Below, piece after piece: positions 33,944-43,803 of a stretch of DNA of 64,000 nucleotides (positions are counted from its first letter, which is position 1; every line of letters starts with the position of its first letter). The stretch is from positions 868,001 to 932,000 of the forward strand of contig NZ_FSRC01000002.1 in assembly GCF_900129785.1 (NCBI RefSeq). Direction: 5' to 3'. The notes under the pieces are model-generated. The model was not told the origin of the DNA. It made no database searches and saw only the letters and a program-made list of their open reading frames with translations. The position numbers and the translations under genes were made by a program. This DNA comes from Algoriphagus halophilus (GTDB taxonomy: Bacteria; Bacteroidota; Bacteroidia; Cytophagales; Cyclobacteriaceae).

Positions 33944-35857
33944 TTAGAGAGATTTGACCACTTCTGTCATACTTCTCACAGCATCTGCAATTCCATCAGG
34001 ATCAAAACCACACTCTTTCTGCAATTCAATTTGCTCACCATGTTCGATGACCTCATCTGGAATCCCCAAACGTTTTATTTGTGAATGATAGCCATGGTCC
34101 ATCATCCATTCAAGCACTGCCGATCCGAAACCACCCATGAGACAACCATCTTCTACGGTGATGACCTTCTTGAATTTGCCAAACACCTCATGGAGTAATT
34201 CTCCATCTAAAGGTTTCACAAATCGCATGTCATAGTGCGCAGGATTTAGACCTTCTTTTTGTAGAGTTTCACAGGCTTCAACAGCGTAGTTTCCAATGTG
34301 GCCCAAAGTTAAAATGGCTACTTCCTCTCCTTCTTTAATGATTCGTCCCTGACCTGCAGGAATTTGCCTTAATGGAGTTTTCCATTCCGGCATTACTCCT
34401 TTACCTCTAGGGTATCGGATGGAATATGGACCGTTATGCAAAGAACCCGAATACATCATATTTCGGAGCTCTTCCTCATTCATTGGTGCAGAGACCACAA
34501 GATTTGGAATGCATCTGAAATAGGCAATGTCATAGGCACCGTGGTGAGTAGGGCCATCGGCTCCAGCAAAACCAGCTCGATCCAGACAGAGAACTACTGG
34601 AAGATTTTGAAGACATACATCATGAACCACTTGATCATAAGCACGCTGCATGAACGTGGAATAGATATTACAAAATGGTACTAACCCTTGTGTCGCAAGA
34701 CCAGCCGAAAATGTAACGGCATGCTGCTCCGCAATACCCACATCAAATGCTCGGTCAGGCATGGCTTTCATCATGATATTCATGGATGATCCCGATGGCA
34801 TGGCTGGTGTTACACCCATGATTCTATCATCCATTTCTGCTAATTCCACTAAGGTGTTTCCAAAAACATCTTGATACTTTGGAGCTTGGGGAACTGAAGG
34901 AGTTTTCTTGAAAATTTCTCCTGTTACTTTATCGAAAGTACCTGGCGCATGCCAAGTCGTTTTGTTTCCATTTTCGGCAGGCGCATACCCTTTTCCTTTG
35001 ACTGTGACACAGTGCAAAATTTTAGGACCAGGAATATCTTTCAAATCCTTGAGTATTTCCGCCAAATGATTTACATCATGCCCATCTACTGGACCAAAGT
35101 ATCTCAAATTCAAGGATTCAAATAAGTTACTTTGGTGAAGTACTGCAGATTTGATGGCTCCTTCTACTTTTGAGATTACTTCTTGAGCACTTGAACCGAA
35201 TTTGCTGAATTTTCCCAAGAGCTTCCATACTTCATCTTTTACTTTATTGTAAGTATGAGAAGTAGTAATATCTGTGAGGTAGTCCTTGAGTGCTCCGACA
35301 TTAGGATCAATGGACATGCAGTTATCATTCAAAATGATCAGGACATTGGAATCACTGACTCCTGCATGGTTCATAGCTTCAAATGCCATTCCTCCAGTCA
35401 TAGATCCATCGCCAATGACAGCGACATGTTGCTTGTGAACTCCTTTGTATTTGGAGCCTACAGCCATTCCCAAAGCAGCAGAAATGGAAGTGCTGGAATG
35501 TCCTACACCAAATGTGTCGTATTCGCTCTCTTTTCTTTTAGGGAATCCGGAGATACCTCCGTACACGCGATTGGTATGAAATTGATCTCTACGGCCAGTT
35601 AGGATTTTATGCCCATAGGCTTGATGGCCTACATCCCAAACCAATTGATCTTCAGGAGTATTTAAAACGTAATGAAGAGCCACGGTCAGCTCTACTACAC
35701 CTAAACTTGCACCAAAATGTCCCCCGTACACGGAAACGTTGTCTACTATAAATTGACGCAATTCATCGCATATCTGAACGAGTTTTTCCTTAGGAAACTT
35801 CTTCAGGTCAGCAGGGCTGTTGATTTGCGCTAATAATTCTCCTGGTTGAATCAACAT
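33944..35857 (-). CDS. dxs: 1-deoxy-D-xylulose-5-phosphate synthase
   Basis: A 637-residue thiamine-diphosphate enzyme joining pyruvate and glyceraldehyde 3-phosphate in the first step of the MEP isoprenoid pathway. The ThDP-binding motif begins GDGSMTGGMAFEAMNHAG, with the closing Asn in ILNDN. The transketolase pyrimidine domain holds GIAEQHAVTFSAGLA (catalytic Glu) and DRAGFAGADGPTHHGAYD. Full family length. It is divergent from scpA, with 178 bases between, and leads the alpha/beta hydrolase gene. Cytoplasmic. Confidence 0.97.
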   Translation of the reverse strand: MLIQPGELLAQINSPADLKKFPKEKLVQICDELRQFIVDNVSVYGGHFGASLGVVELTVALHYVLNTPEDQLVWDVGHQAYGHKILTGRRDQFHTNRVYGGISGFPKRKESEYDTFGVGHSSTSISAALGMAVGSKYKGVHKQHVAVIGDGSMTGGMAFEAMNHAGVSDSNVLIILNDNCMSIDPNVGALKDYLTDITTSHTYNKVKDEVWKLLGKFSKFGSSAQEVISKVEGAIKSAVLHQSNLFESLNLRYFGPVDGHDVNHLAEILKDLKDIPGPKILHCVTVKGKGYAPAENGNKTTWHAPGTFDKVTGEIFKKTPSVPQAPKYQDVFGNTLVELAEMDDRIMGVTPAMPSGSSMNIMMKAMPDRAFDVGIAEQHAVTFSAGLATQGLVPFCNIYSTFMQRAYDQVVHDVCLQNLPVVLCLDRAGFAGADGPTHHGAYDIAYFRCIPNLVVSAPMNEEELRNMMYSGSLHNGPYSIRYPRGKGVMPEWKTPLRQIPAGQGRIIKEGEEVAILTLGHIGNYAVEACETLQKEGLNPAHYDMRFVKPLDGELLHEVFGKFKKVITVEDGCLMGGFGSAVLEWMMDHGYHSQIKRLGIPDEVIEHGEQIELQKECGFDPDGIADAVRSMTEVVKSL

Positions 35858-35987
35858 GATCTAATTTCTGGTGTCAAAAAGAAATAACTCTCCTTTTAAG
35901 TATTTGTTCTAAAATCAGTTAGGATTTCTTTTTGCCTACCTTTTTTCATTCTTTGGCCTAAGTCCAATTAATTTACGCTTAATTGAA

Positions 35988-35995
35988 TATCTTTG
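35988..35995 (+). promoter_or_regulatory. Candidate Bacteroidota -7 promoter box for scpA operon (TATCTTTG)
   Basis: TATCTTTG fits TAnnTTTG and lies 40 bases before the TTG start of scpA, giving a short leader. The -33 element is weak. The rest of the 35858-36035 gap, shared with divergent dxs, shows nothing else clear. Confidence 0.4.
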
Positions 35996-36035
35996 GCTAC
36001 AAGGTTGCAAAATTAACCAATAATTTAAATATCCC

Positions 36036-36785
36036 TTGAGTTTCGAAATCAAATTACCGCTTTTCGAGGGCCCGTTCGATTTGATGTTATTCTTCATTGA
36101 GCGGGACGAGTTGGATATATATGATATTCCTATCTCCAAGATAACCAATGATTTCTTAGACTACCTACATCATCTGGAAAAAATGGAGATAGAAGTAGCA
36201 AGTGATTTTATTCTCTTTGCAGCAACTTTAATGCGAATTAAATCCAAACTTTTGCTTCCAAGACCTGAATTAAATGAGCAAGGTGAAGAAATAGACCCTC
36301 GCGAAGAATTGATCAGAAACCTTTTGGAGTATAAAAAGTACAAATCTGTAATACAGGATTTAGCTAGTTTAGAAGAGACTAGATTAACCAAGGAAAAGAG
36401 AGGAAATTTGCTTTTTGAGCTGCAGGAATTAAGTAAGGTAGAGGACGTTGATGCTGAAATGCAGCACGTGGATTTATACAAACTGCTCAAAGTGTTTCAG
36501 CGGAGTATGGCCAAATTGGCAGCAAGAAGGGATGAAACAAAACATACGGTCATCCAGTACCCTTATACCATAGAGCAGCAAAAAGACTTCGTATTGGAAA
36601 GAATTAGTTTTAAAAAACAAGTACCATTTTCAGAATTTATCACCTATAAACCAGACAAAATTTTTGTGATTTATACCTTTCTGGCTATTCTAGAATTACT
36701 TCAGCTTTCGAAAGTCACCATTATCATTGGTGAAGGCTTTAATAATTTTTGGGTGGAAAAGACTGAGCCAATCGCTGCGGGCTAA
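36036..36785 (+). CDS. scpA: Segregation and condensation protein A
   Basis: A 249-residue kleisin that bridges the SMC heads together with ScpB in chromosome condensation and segregation. The N-terminus (FEIKLPLFEGPFDLMLFFIE) and DELDIYDIPISKITNDFLDY are the family signature, and the C-terminal winged helix (FVIYTFLAILELLQL) binds the SMC cap. The start is TTG: an in-frame TAA lies five codons upstream, and the conserved sequence begins at the second codon, so no ATG is available. The next gene follows after 2 bases. smc and scpB are not in the window. Confidence 0.93.
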   Translation: MSFEIKLPLFEGPFDLMLFFIERDELDIYDIPISKITNDFLDYLHHLEKMEIEVASDFILFAATLMRIKSKLLLPRPELNEQGEEIDPREELIRNLLEYKKYKSVIQDLASLEETRLTKEKRGNLLFELQELSKVEDVDAEMQHVDLYKLLKVFQRSMAKLAARRDETKHTVIQYPYTIEQQKDFVLERISFKKQVPFSEFITYKPDKIFVIYTFLAILELLQLSKVTIIIGEGFNNFWVEKTEPIAAG

Positions 36786-36787
36786 GT

Positions 36788-37855
36788 ATGAAATTGGACA
36801 ACAAAAAAATCTTTCAAACATTAAACCCAAATAAGGTTTGGGTGCCTATTATCATAGGTTTGGGGATCGTTTTTGCGATGTTTTATTTTGATCCCTCTAT
36901 CAATGCCGAAACCTTAAGTGTCGTTTTTGATGCATCCTTGACTTGGATTTTCTTGGCTGTCGTAGTCATTCTTTTTAGGGATGCTGGATACATCTATCGG
37001 ATTCGGGAAATCACCAATAGAGAACTTACCTGGACAAGGTCTATTTATGTGATCATTTTATGGGAATTTGCTTCTGCAGTAACCCCTTCTGTCGTTGGAG
37101 GTACCGCAGTGGCCATCTTCATATTGAACAAAGAAGGAATCAAGTTAGGAAGAGCGATTGCCTATGTCATGGTGACAGCGATTTTGGATAACTTATTTTT
37201 TGTCATAGGAGCTCCAGTAATCTTGTTTTTTGCAAAGGGAAATATATTTCCAGAAAGCAAGGTTCTGGAAACCCAGATGCAAAGTAGTATGGAGGCAATT
37301 TTCTGGATTAGTTATGCCCTCTATGCTACCTATAGCTTAATCATGGCAGCGGCATTATTTTATAGACCTAGAGTTTTCAAATGGGTGTTGATCAAACTTT
37401 TTTCTATCAAATGGCTCCGGAAATGGAAGCATGATGCAAGTGAATATGGGAATCAAATCATTGAAGCATCTAAAGAATTGGCGGGAAAAAACTTCAAATA
37501 TTGGCTCCCTATTGTAGCAGCTACGATCTTTATTTGGACTTCCAGGTATTTAATGTTGAATGCGCTAATCTCTGCCTTTGTGCCTTTGAGTCTCAATGAT
37601 CATATCATCGTATTTGCAAGACAGGTCATCATGTGGATTGTAATGATGATTTCCCCTACTCCTGGTAGCAGTGGTACAGCTGAGTTTTTCTTTGCGCAAT
37701 TCTTCACGCAATTCTTGACTATCTACACCTTTGTGACGAGTATCGTGTGGAGGCTACTTTCTTATTACCCTTACTTGATTCTTGGGGCACTATTCTTGCC
37801 TAGATGGATTAAACAGGTGTTTTTTAAAAAAAAGGAGAATGAAACGCTAGAGTAA
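36788..37855 (+). CDS. Lysylphosphatidylglycerol synthase/flippase-like (UPF0104) membrane protein
   Basis: A 355-residue integral membrane protein with about seven to eight hydrophobic helices, in the LPG_synthase_TM (UPF0104) family. The segment AVTPSVVGGTAVAIFILNKEGI and the late SPTPGSSGTAEFFFA are the family's two conserved loops. Relatives flip or build glycolipids and aminoacyl lipids; here the catalytic GNAT domain of MprF is absent, so a lipid or isoprenoid-linked flippase role is the best inference. It sits between scpA (2 bases) and murF-alr (1 base) in one operon. Confidence 0.82.
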   Translation: MKLDNKKIFQTLNPNKVWVPIIIGLGIVFAMFYFDPSINAETLSVVFDASLTWIFLAVVVILFRDAGYIYRIREITNRELTWTRSIYVIILWEFASAVTPSVVGGTAVAIFILNKEGIKLGRAIAYVMVTAILDNLFFVIGAPVILFFAKGNIFPESKVLETQMQSSMEAIFWISYALYATYSLIMAAALFYRPRVFKWVLIKLFSIKWLRKWKHDASEYGNQIIEASKELAGKNFKYWLPIVAATIFIWTSRYLMLNALISAFVPLSLNDHIIVFARQVIMWIVMMISPTPGSSGTAEFFFAQFFTQFLTIYTFVTSIVWRLLSYYPYLILGALFLPRWIKQVFFKKKENETLE

Positions 37856-37856
37856 T

Positions 37857-40316
37857 ATGCTGCAGGAAATGACCATCAAGCAAGTTGCTGAAATTACTAA
37901 AGGAGAACTTTTAGGAAATTTGGAAAGCAATTTGATTTCTCAATTAGCGATTGATTCCCGTCAGATTATACATCCCAGTCGTAGCTTGTTTGTTGCCTTG
38001 AAAGGCGCAAAAGCGGATGGAACAGTATTTATCCCCCAACTTTTTGAGTTGGGCGTTCGATGTTTTCTGGTTCCAAAAAATTATAAGCCCAAGGAAGACA
38101 CAGCCTCTTATGTAGCAGTAGAAGATACCAGAGCAGCTTTACAGGCGCTTGCTGAATTTCAACGAAACCAGTTCCAAAAGCCAATAGTTTCCATCACGGG
38201 AAGCAATGGCAAAACCATTGTCAAAGAATGGTTAGGTCAGGTCCTAAGCCAAAAATTTCATGTAGCCAAAAGCCCTAAAAGTTATAATTCTCAGGTTGGA
38301 GTTCCCCTTTCCATTTTTGGAATCGAAAAGGATCACCAAGTGGCAATTCTTGAAGCAGGAATTTCAAAATCCGGAGAAATGGCAGCTTTGGAAAAAATGA
38401 TTCAACCGAGTTTAGGGATCTTTACCAATATTGGGACTGCTCACCAAGAAGGGTTTGAAAATCAAGAGCAAAAAATTTCGGAGAAACTTAGCCTTTTTGA
38501 GCATTCAAAACTGTTGATTTACTGTAAAGACCATTCCTTCTTGGCTTTCCAGATTGCCAATACATTCCCAGAAGATAAATTGATAGCTTGGTCAGATGAG
38601 CCCGGTTCAGATTTTACCAGATCTGTTAAAATCAGTGATCATCAAACTAAAATATTCCTATTAAAATCTGATTTAAGCACCTATACTTTTCACGTTCCTT
38701 TTAGAGATCCAGCCTCTATTGAGAATATTACCCATGTTTTAGTAGCGGCCTTAACATTGGGTCAATCTTCAGAATCTATCCAAGAAGGATTGCATCATTT
38801 GAAATCGATCGATATGCGCTTGACTTTGAAGCCAGGAGTGCATGAATCTATAATAATTGATGATACCTATAATAACGATTTGGCCGGCTTGAAAGTAGCG
38901 CTGGATTTTATGCAGCAGCAGCGTCCCAAAAACAGAAAGGTCTTAATCCTTTCTGATTTATTGCAACAGGGAGAACCAGACCGGGTTTATTCCATGGTCT
39001 CAGATTTGATCGTGAATTATCCCTTAGATAAAATTATCGGGGTGGGTGAAGACATTGCACGAATCGGGAATCATTTTCAGGGAAAGTTTGAGATGTATCC
39101 AAGAACAGAAGATTTGCTTGATGCCCTAGACCCTGAACAATTCACCAATGATTTGATTCTGGTCACAGGAGCACGCCCCTTTGGTTTTGAAAGAGTTGTC
39201 AATAGACTCCAGCAGCGAATTCATGGGACAACTTTAGAGATCAACCTCAATGCTCTTACACATAATTTTAATTTCTATAAAAGGCTGGTTAAACCTGAAA
39301 CCAAAATGATGGTCATGGTAAAAGCTTTTGCCTATGGGGGTGGAGCAGTAGAAATTGCCAATCATTTACAAACCATGGGCGCAGATTATTTGGCTGTGGC
39401 TTTTACCGATGAAGGGGTTGCGTTAAGAAAGCATGGAATTTCTTTACCGATTATGGTTCTGAACCCCCTAGAGGAGTCCATTGATTTGTGTCATGAGTAT
39501 GCTTTGGAACCAGTGGTTTTTAGTCCTGAATTTTTCAAAAAGGTCAACCAATATTGTGAGGTTAATGAACGATCCTTATCAATCCACCTGGATTTGGATA
39601 CCGGAATGCACCGACTGGGTTTTGAGGAGAAACATCTGGAAGAATTAAAAGAGCTGATTTCGAAATCAAAACATCTAACAATAGCATCTGTGTATACCCA
39701 TTTGGTGGGTGCTGACGAAGAGCTCCATCGTGATTTTTCATTAGAACAAATCCATAGTTTCCAGCGAATGAAATCAGAATTGGAGCAAATTTTACCTCCT
39801 AATACCCTATTTCACGCTCTTAACTCTGCGGGTATAGCAGCATTTCCAGAATATCAATTTGATATGGTCAGACTTGGAATAGGCTTGTATGGAGTAGAGG
39901 TAACCGGTAAATATGGAAATTCGCTTCGGTCCATTAGTACCTTAAAAACTACTATTTCTCAGGTGAAAACCTTGAATCCAGGAGAAACAGTTGGTTATTC
40001 TAGGAAAGGAGCTTTACCTCAGGGAGGGAAAATAGCTACCCTCGGAATAGGTTATGCAGATGGCTATGACAGAAGATTTTCAAATGGAAAAGGATATGTC
40101 TTGATTCAGGGGAAAAAAGCTCCGGTAGTAGGAAACGTTTGTATGGATATGTGCATGGTAGATGTGAGCGATTTGGATGTCAAACCAGGAGATGAAGCAA
40201 TTATCTACGGAGAGCAGATTTCTTTGAAAGAACTCGCAAGCCAAATAGGAACCATTCCTTATGAGTTATTAACCAACATCAGCACCAGAGTAAAACGTGT
40301 ATACTATTTAGATTGA
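37857..40316 (+). CDS. murF: Bifunctional UDP-MurNAc-tripeptide:D-Ala-D-Ala ligase / alanine racemase (MurF-Alr)
   Basis: An 819-residue fusion of two peptidoglycan steps. Residues 1-450 are MurF: an ATP-binding loop SITGSNGKTIVKEWL at about 118-132 and IIDDTYNNDLAGL in the central domain. Residues 455-819 are a PLP alanine racemase: LEINLNALTHNF, the PLP Lys489 in MVMVKAFAYG, LDTGMHRLGF, and the catalytic Tyr in VGYSRKG. Racemase supplies D-Ala and MurF adds D-Ala-D-Ala to the precursor. The fusion is known in Bacteroidota. The racemase is alr-like. It follows UPF0104 after one base. Confidence 0.95.
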   Translation: MLQEMTIKQVAEITKGELLGNLESNLISQLAIDSRQIIHPSRSLFVALKGAKADGTVFIPQLFELGVRCFLVPKNYKPKEDTASYVAVEDTRAALQALAEFQRNQFQKPIVSITGSNGKTIVKEWLGQVLSQKFHVAKSPKSYNSQVGVPLSIFGIEKDHQVAILEAGISKSGEMAALEKMIQPSLGIFTNIGTAHQEGFENQEQKISEKLSLFEHSKLLIYCKDHSFLAFQIANTFPEDKLIAWSDEPGSDFTRSVKISDHQTKIFLLKSDLSTYTFHVPFRDPASIENITHVLVAALTLGQSSESIQEGLHHLKSIDMRLTLKPGVHESIIIDDTYNNDLAGLKVALDFMQQQRPKNRKVLILSDLLQQGEPDRVYSMVSDLIVNYPLDKIIGVGEDIARIGNHFQGKFEMYPRTEDLLDALDPEQFTNDLILVTGARPFGFERVVNRLQQRIHGTTLEINLNALTHNFNFYKRLVKPETKMMVMVKAFAYGGGAVEIANHLQTMGADYLAVAFTDEGVALRKHGISLPIMVLNPLEESIDLCHEYALEPVVFSPEFFKKVNQYCEVNERSLSIHLDLDTGMHRLGFEEKHLEELKELISKSKHLTIASVYTHLVGADEELHRDFSLEQIHSFQRMKSELEQILPPNTLFHALNSAGIAAFPEYQFDMVRLGIGLYGVEVTGKYGNSLRSISTLKTTISQVKTLNPGETVGYSRKGALPQGGKIATLGIGYADGYDRRFSNGKGYVLIQGKKAPVVGNVCMDMCMVDVSDLDVKPGDEAIIYGEQISLKELASQIGTIPYELLTNISTRVKRVYYLD

Positions 40317-40351
40317 ATGGTGAAGGCTGATATTTTTTCCTAAATTCATTT

Positions 40352-41161
40352 ATGAAAATCACTAAAAAGCGGCTTGCGCATATAGTTTTTGAGTCGGATG
40401 ATTGGGCATCTAAGACGTTCGACATTGTATTGCTTTTTTTGATTTTTGGAAGTATTCTTATTTCCATTCTAGACTCGGTGGCAAGTCTTCGTGCTGCCTA
40501 TGGAGACTTGTTTTGGTGGTTAGAATGGGTATTTACGATTTTATTTACAGTAGAATATGTACTCCGGGTTTGGTTATCCAGAAAACCCAGAGGCTATATT
40601 TTTAGCTTTTATGGCTTGGTAGACTTGCTTGCCATTTTACCTTCTTATTTGAGCTTTTTTGTTGTGAATTCCCAGCTTCTGGCGGTGGTAAGAGCCTTAC
40701 GGTTGTTGCGGGTCATCAGAATTCTAAAATTAGGGAGGTATGTTTCCGAGGCTGAATATTTACAAAGGTCCCTTCGTGCCAGTTCACATAAAATAATGAT
40801 TTTTATAGGGTTTGTAGTGACTATTGTATTGATCATGGGAACCCTGATGTTCATCATTGAAGGTCCGGAACATGGATTTACGAGCATCCCCGTTGGAATG
40901 TACTGGGCGATCGTTACCTTGACTACGGTAGGTTTTGGGGACATCACTCCTGCTACTCCTTTAGGCCAGTTTGTCTCCTCTATTATTATGCTTCTAGGAT
41001 ATGCGATCATTGCTGTACCTACGGGTATCGTAAGTACGGAAATGGCTTCTCAGCGGAAGAAAGCTGATAGACCCAAGTTGGTTACTTGTCCAAATTGCGG
41101 CAAAGACGATTTGAAACCTGCAGATAATTTCTGTGGAAATTGTGGGATCAGCCTACGCTAA
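40352..41161 (+). CDS. Voltage-gated potassium channel family protein with C-terminal zinc ribbon
   Basis: A 269-residue six-helix channel subunit. S4 is the Arg-rich segment VVRALRLLRVIRILKLGRY at about 108-126, and the selectivity filter TTVGFGD is at about 191-197. The C-terminus (about 247-269) holds two CxxC pairs, CPNCGKDD and CGNCG, forming a zinc ribbon after S6. That could be a cytosolic redox or metal-sensing gate, by inference. It starts 35 bases after murF-alr and overlaps the convergent TrkA-like gene by 4 bases. A K+ block with KtrA/KtrB follows. Confidence 0.9.
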   Translation: MKITKKRLAHIVFESDDWASKTFDIVLLFLIFGSILISILDSVASLRAAYGDLFWWLEWVFTILFTVEYVLRVWLSRKPRGYIFSFYGLVDLLAILPSYLSFFVVNSQLLAVVRALRLLRVIRILKLGRYVSEAEYLQRSLRASSHKIMIFIGFVVTIVLIMGTLMFIIEGPEHGFTSIPVGMYWAIVTLTTVGFGDITPATPLGQFVSSIIMLLGYAIIAVPTGIVSTEMASQRKKADRPKLVTCPNCGKDDLKPADNFCGNCGISLR

Positions 41162-41847
41162 TCTTCCAGATTCAGGAACTCCTGGATGTTTTTAATCTTT
41201 CCGAATAGTAAAAGTATATCTCCTTCTTCCAGCAAATACTCTGGGGTGATGACCCCTATTACTCTTTTTTCCTGAGTTTTAAGACCTAGCAAGTTGGTTT
41301 TATCTTCTAATTTGATGACTGTCAAAATGTTTAAAAAGAACTCCTTTCGAATGTCGGCCTCGGATACTTTCATTCCGAAATAGCGCTTCGGCAATTTTAC
41401 TTCTATAATGTTGTATTCATCCGAAATCTCCAATGAGTCCATCACTCCTTTCAATTCCAACCTTTTTGATAATCGATCAGCAGTTTCTTCTTCTGGATGG
41501 ATAATTTCATCAACTCCAATACTTCGAATGACGGTCTCATGTAAATCATTAATGGCTCTAGCGATGATCCGTTTTACCTGAAGCTGTTTAAAAATAGCAG
41601 TAGACATGATGGAAGCACCGACATCTTCTCCAATGGCAATAATGACCACATCACAGTCTTTGAGGGGTAAGTTTTTCACTGCTTGTGCGTCTGTAGCGTT
41701 CATCGTCACCGCATGGGTGATTTTGTTACTGATCAGGTCAATGCGGTTTTCGCTATTATCTACTCCGATTACCTCATGGCCTAAATCGGTAAGTCTCATG
41801 GCGAGATACCCGCCAAAGTTTCCCATTCCAACAATGATGTATTTCAT
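41158..41847 (-). CDS. TrkA/KtrA family potassium uptake regulatory protein
   Basis: A 229-residue cytosolic regulator with an N-terminal RCK Rossmann domain (IIVGMGNFGGYLAMRL, GHEVIGVDNSE) and a C-terminal RCK_C domain from about 140. It forms a ring under the membrane that gates the KtrB/TrkH pore in response to nucleotides. Length matches KtrA. The partner pore gene lies 101 bases upstream on the same strand, supporting the pairing. Expressed with, or shortly after, that gene. Confidence 0.92.
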   Translation of the reverse strand: MKYIIVGMGNFGGYLAMRLTDLGHEVIGVDNSENRIDLISNKITHAVTMNATDAQAVKNLPLKDCDVVIIAIGEDVGASIMSTAIFKQLQVKRIIARAINDLHETVIRSIGVDEIIHPEEETADRLSKRLELKGVMDSLEISDEYNIIEVKLPKRYFGMKVSEADIRKEFFLNILTVIKLEDKTNLLGLKTQEKRVIGVITPEYLLEEGDILLLFGKIKNIQEFLNLED

Positions 41848-41948
41848 GTGTTTATAATTTGATTTTTAAAGGCCACTTGGAATCTTTTAAGTATTAAAGT
41901 TCCATTTATGGTGTATGGTTTTATGCTTGGTTTCAATGCATAAAAGAT

Positions 41949-43763
41949 TTACGTAATAAAAACATTTTCCTCTGGATATTTATAGCGATGCTGGCCTGCT
42001 TTTCTGACAATAGCAATCAATACTGTCAACGTGCCTACCCTACCCATAAACATACAAATCATGATCACCAATTTACTGGCTGTCCCTAGCTGGGAAGTAA
42101 TTCCCAAACTCAACCCTACGGTTGAAAAGGCACTAAATACTTCAAAAGCGACATCGATCAAGGGCAGATGAGGGTCAAAAAGCATAACTAAGAAAATTCC
42201 TAAACCAATTACTAAAAAGGATAAGGCAATTACAGCAAAAGCTTTTTGGATGGTTTCATAAGAAATTTGCCTCATAAAAACTTCCACACGCTTTTTACCA
42301 GTAGCAATGCTAAGCGTATTTAATAGAGCGACAGCAAATGTGCTTGTTTTAAGTCCTCCTCCAGTTGAACCCGGTGAAGCACCTATCCACATCAGGATCA
42401 AATAAATCAAGATAGTAGGCACGGTGAGCAAGGTCATATCTACGGTATTGAACCCAGCCGTTCTTGGGGTAACTGCTCCAAAAACTGCTGTTGCGAATTT
42501 TCCATAAGGACTCAACCCTTCAAGGGTACTTTCACTTTCAAATACCCAGAAGGTGATAAAGCCAACAACCAATAGAACTCCTGTGGTATACAAAGAAAGC
42601 TTGGTGCTGACATTTGAAACCCTAGGAACGTGTCTATAGGATTCTATTCCCAAGAGTTTTTTGGTTCCTCCGACTACTACGTGTTTTAAATAGTTGTAAT
42701 AGTTGATAAATACGGGAAAGCCGATGCCTCCTAAAATGATGGCTAAAGCCAAGACCAAATGCATGGAATAGGCCTCTCTAAACCCTGATTCATAAAGTCC
42801 ATTGCTCAAAGTGGAAAAACCTGCATTACAGAATGCTGAAATAGCATGGAAAGCGGCAAAAAATAGTTGTTCACCCTTTGAGCTAAACAAGGTGTCTGCT
42901 GTGAAATGGTAAATTAGGAAAGCTGCTATTACCTCCGTCAAAACCGTAAAAAAGATGATTTTCAATAGAGTGGAATAAATCTCTCCTACGTTGTTTTCAT
43001 TAATGTAATCCCTGATGAATAGCTGGTTTTCTATGGAGAAGCTACCCTTAAAAAAGAAACCAAAAAAACTGGTAAAGGTCATCATTCCCAATCCTCCTAT
43101 TTGAAAAAGGATCATGATGATGGTCTGACCAAAAAATGTGAAATCCTTTGCGGTGTCTAGTACGATCAGACCTGTCACACATACCGCAGAAGTGGAGGTA
43201 AATAGGGCGTCAATCAAGGAAATGCCATTTTGAGTGGCATGAGGAAGGCTTAATAAGATGGCTCCAATACAGATCAAGATGAAGAAACTCAAAATAAAAA
43301 CCAGGGTTGGGCTGGCTTTTAATCGATTGATGCTTAGACTAAACTTGCTGATTTCTATAAAAAACAGAATGGCAACGAGGATATTTACCAGGAAATACTG
43401 ACGTGAGTAGTTTAGAATTCCTTCAGAAAACTCCATTCCAAATGCATCCCACCTCAATAAGGAAAACCCGATTAAGAATAGGGAAAGCAGTAGCTCCAAT
43501 AATACCCTGCCGACTAAAATGGAGGGTTCATTGAGTAGGATTTTTAAGATATATCCTATCCCTATCAAGATCAAACAAAGCGTAAATATAAAGGAGGTGA
43601 TTGCATAGGAACCTGAAGAGGGTTCATATCCCAAATGATACAATAAAATGCCGAAGCTGATAAAGCTACCGTAACGAACTACACCTTCTACAATTGATTT
43701 CAGCTTTCGTGTGAAATACAAATTGCGAACGGGATTGGAAAAAAATTTAAAATTCAGTTTCAT
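41949..43763 (-). CDS. TrkH/KtrB family potassium transporter with long N-terminal extension
   Basis: A 604-residue membrane protein. Residues about 150-600 carry the four P-loop repeats of KtrB/TrkH: STSAVCVTGL, SAFCNAGFSTLSNG, AVTPRTAGFNTVDM and SAFSTVGLSLGI, with the glycines of the K+ filter in each. About 145 extra residues at the N-terminus contain four more hydrophobic helices; typical KtrB is about 450 residues. It imports K+ driven by Na+ or H+ gradients and is regulated by the KtrA-like protein encoded next. Confidence 0.92.
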   Translation of the reverse strand: MKLNFKFFSNPVRNLYFTRKLKSIVEGVVRYGSFISFGILLYHLGYEPSSGSYAITSFIFTLCLILIGIGYILKILLNEPSILVGRVLLELLLSLFLIGFSLLRWDAFGMEFSEGILNYSRQYFLVNILVAILFFIEISKFSLSINRLKASPTLVFILSFFILICIGAILLSLPHATQNGISLIDALFTSTSAVCVTGLIVLDTAKDFTFFGQTIIMILFQIGGLGMMTFTSFFGFFFKGSFSIENQLFIRDYINENNVGEIYSTLLKIIFFTVLTEVIAAFLIYHFTADTLFSSKGEQLFFAAFHAISAFCNAGFSTLSNGLYESGFREAYSMHLVLALAIILGGIGFPVFINYYNYLKHVVVGGTKKLLGIESYRHVPRVSNVSTKLSLYTTGVLLVVGFITFWVFESESTLEGLSPYGKFATAVFGAVTPRTAGFNTVDMTLLTVPTILIYLILMWIGASPGSTGGGLKTSTFAVALLNTLSIATGKKRVEVFMRQISYETIQKAFAVIALSFLVIGLGIFLVMLFDPHLPLIDVAFEVFSAFSTVGLSLGITSQLGTASKLVIMICMFMGRVGTLTVLIAIVRKAGQHRYKYPEENVFIT

Positions 43764-43803
43764 TCAGGCTTGATTCTATTACCTAAAGATAGACTTTAGT
43801 GTT

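Noticed and set aside
37857..40316. MurF-alanine racemase fusion as a novel gene fusion
   Set aside because: The fusion is an established feature of Bacteroidota, so it is annotated but not treated as new.
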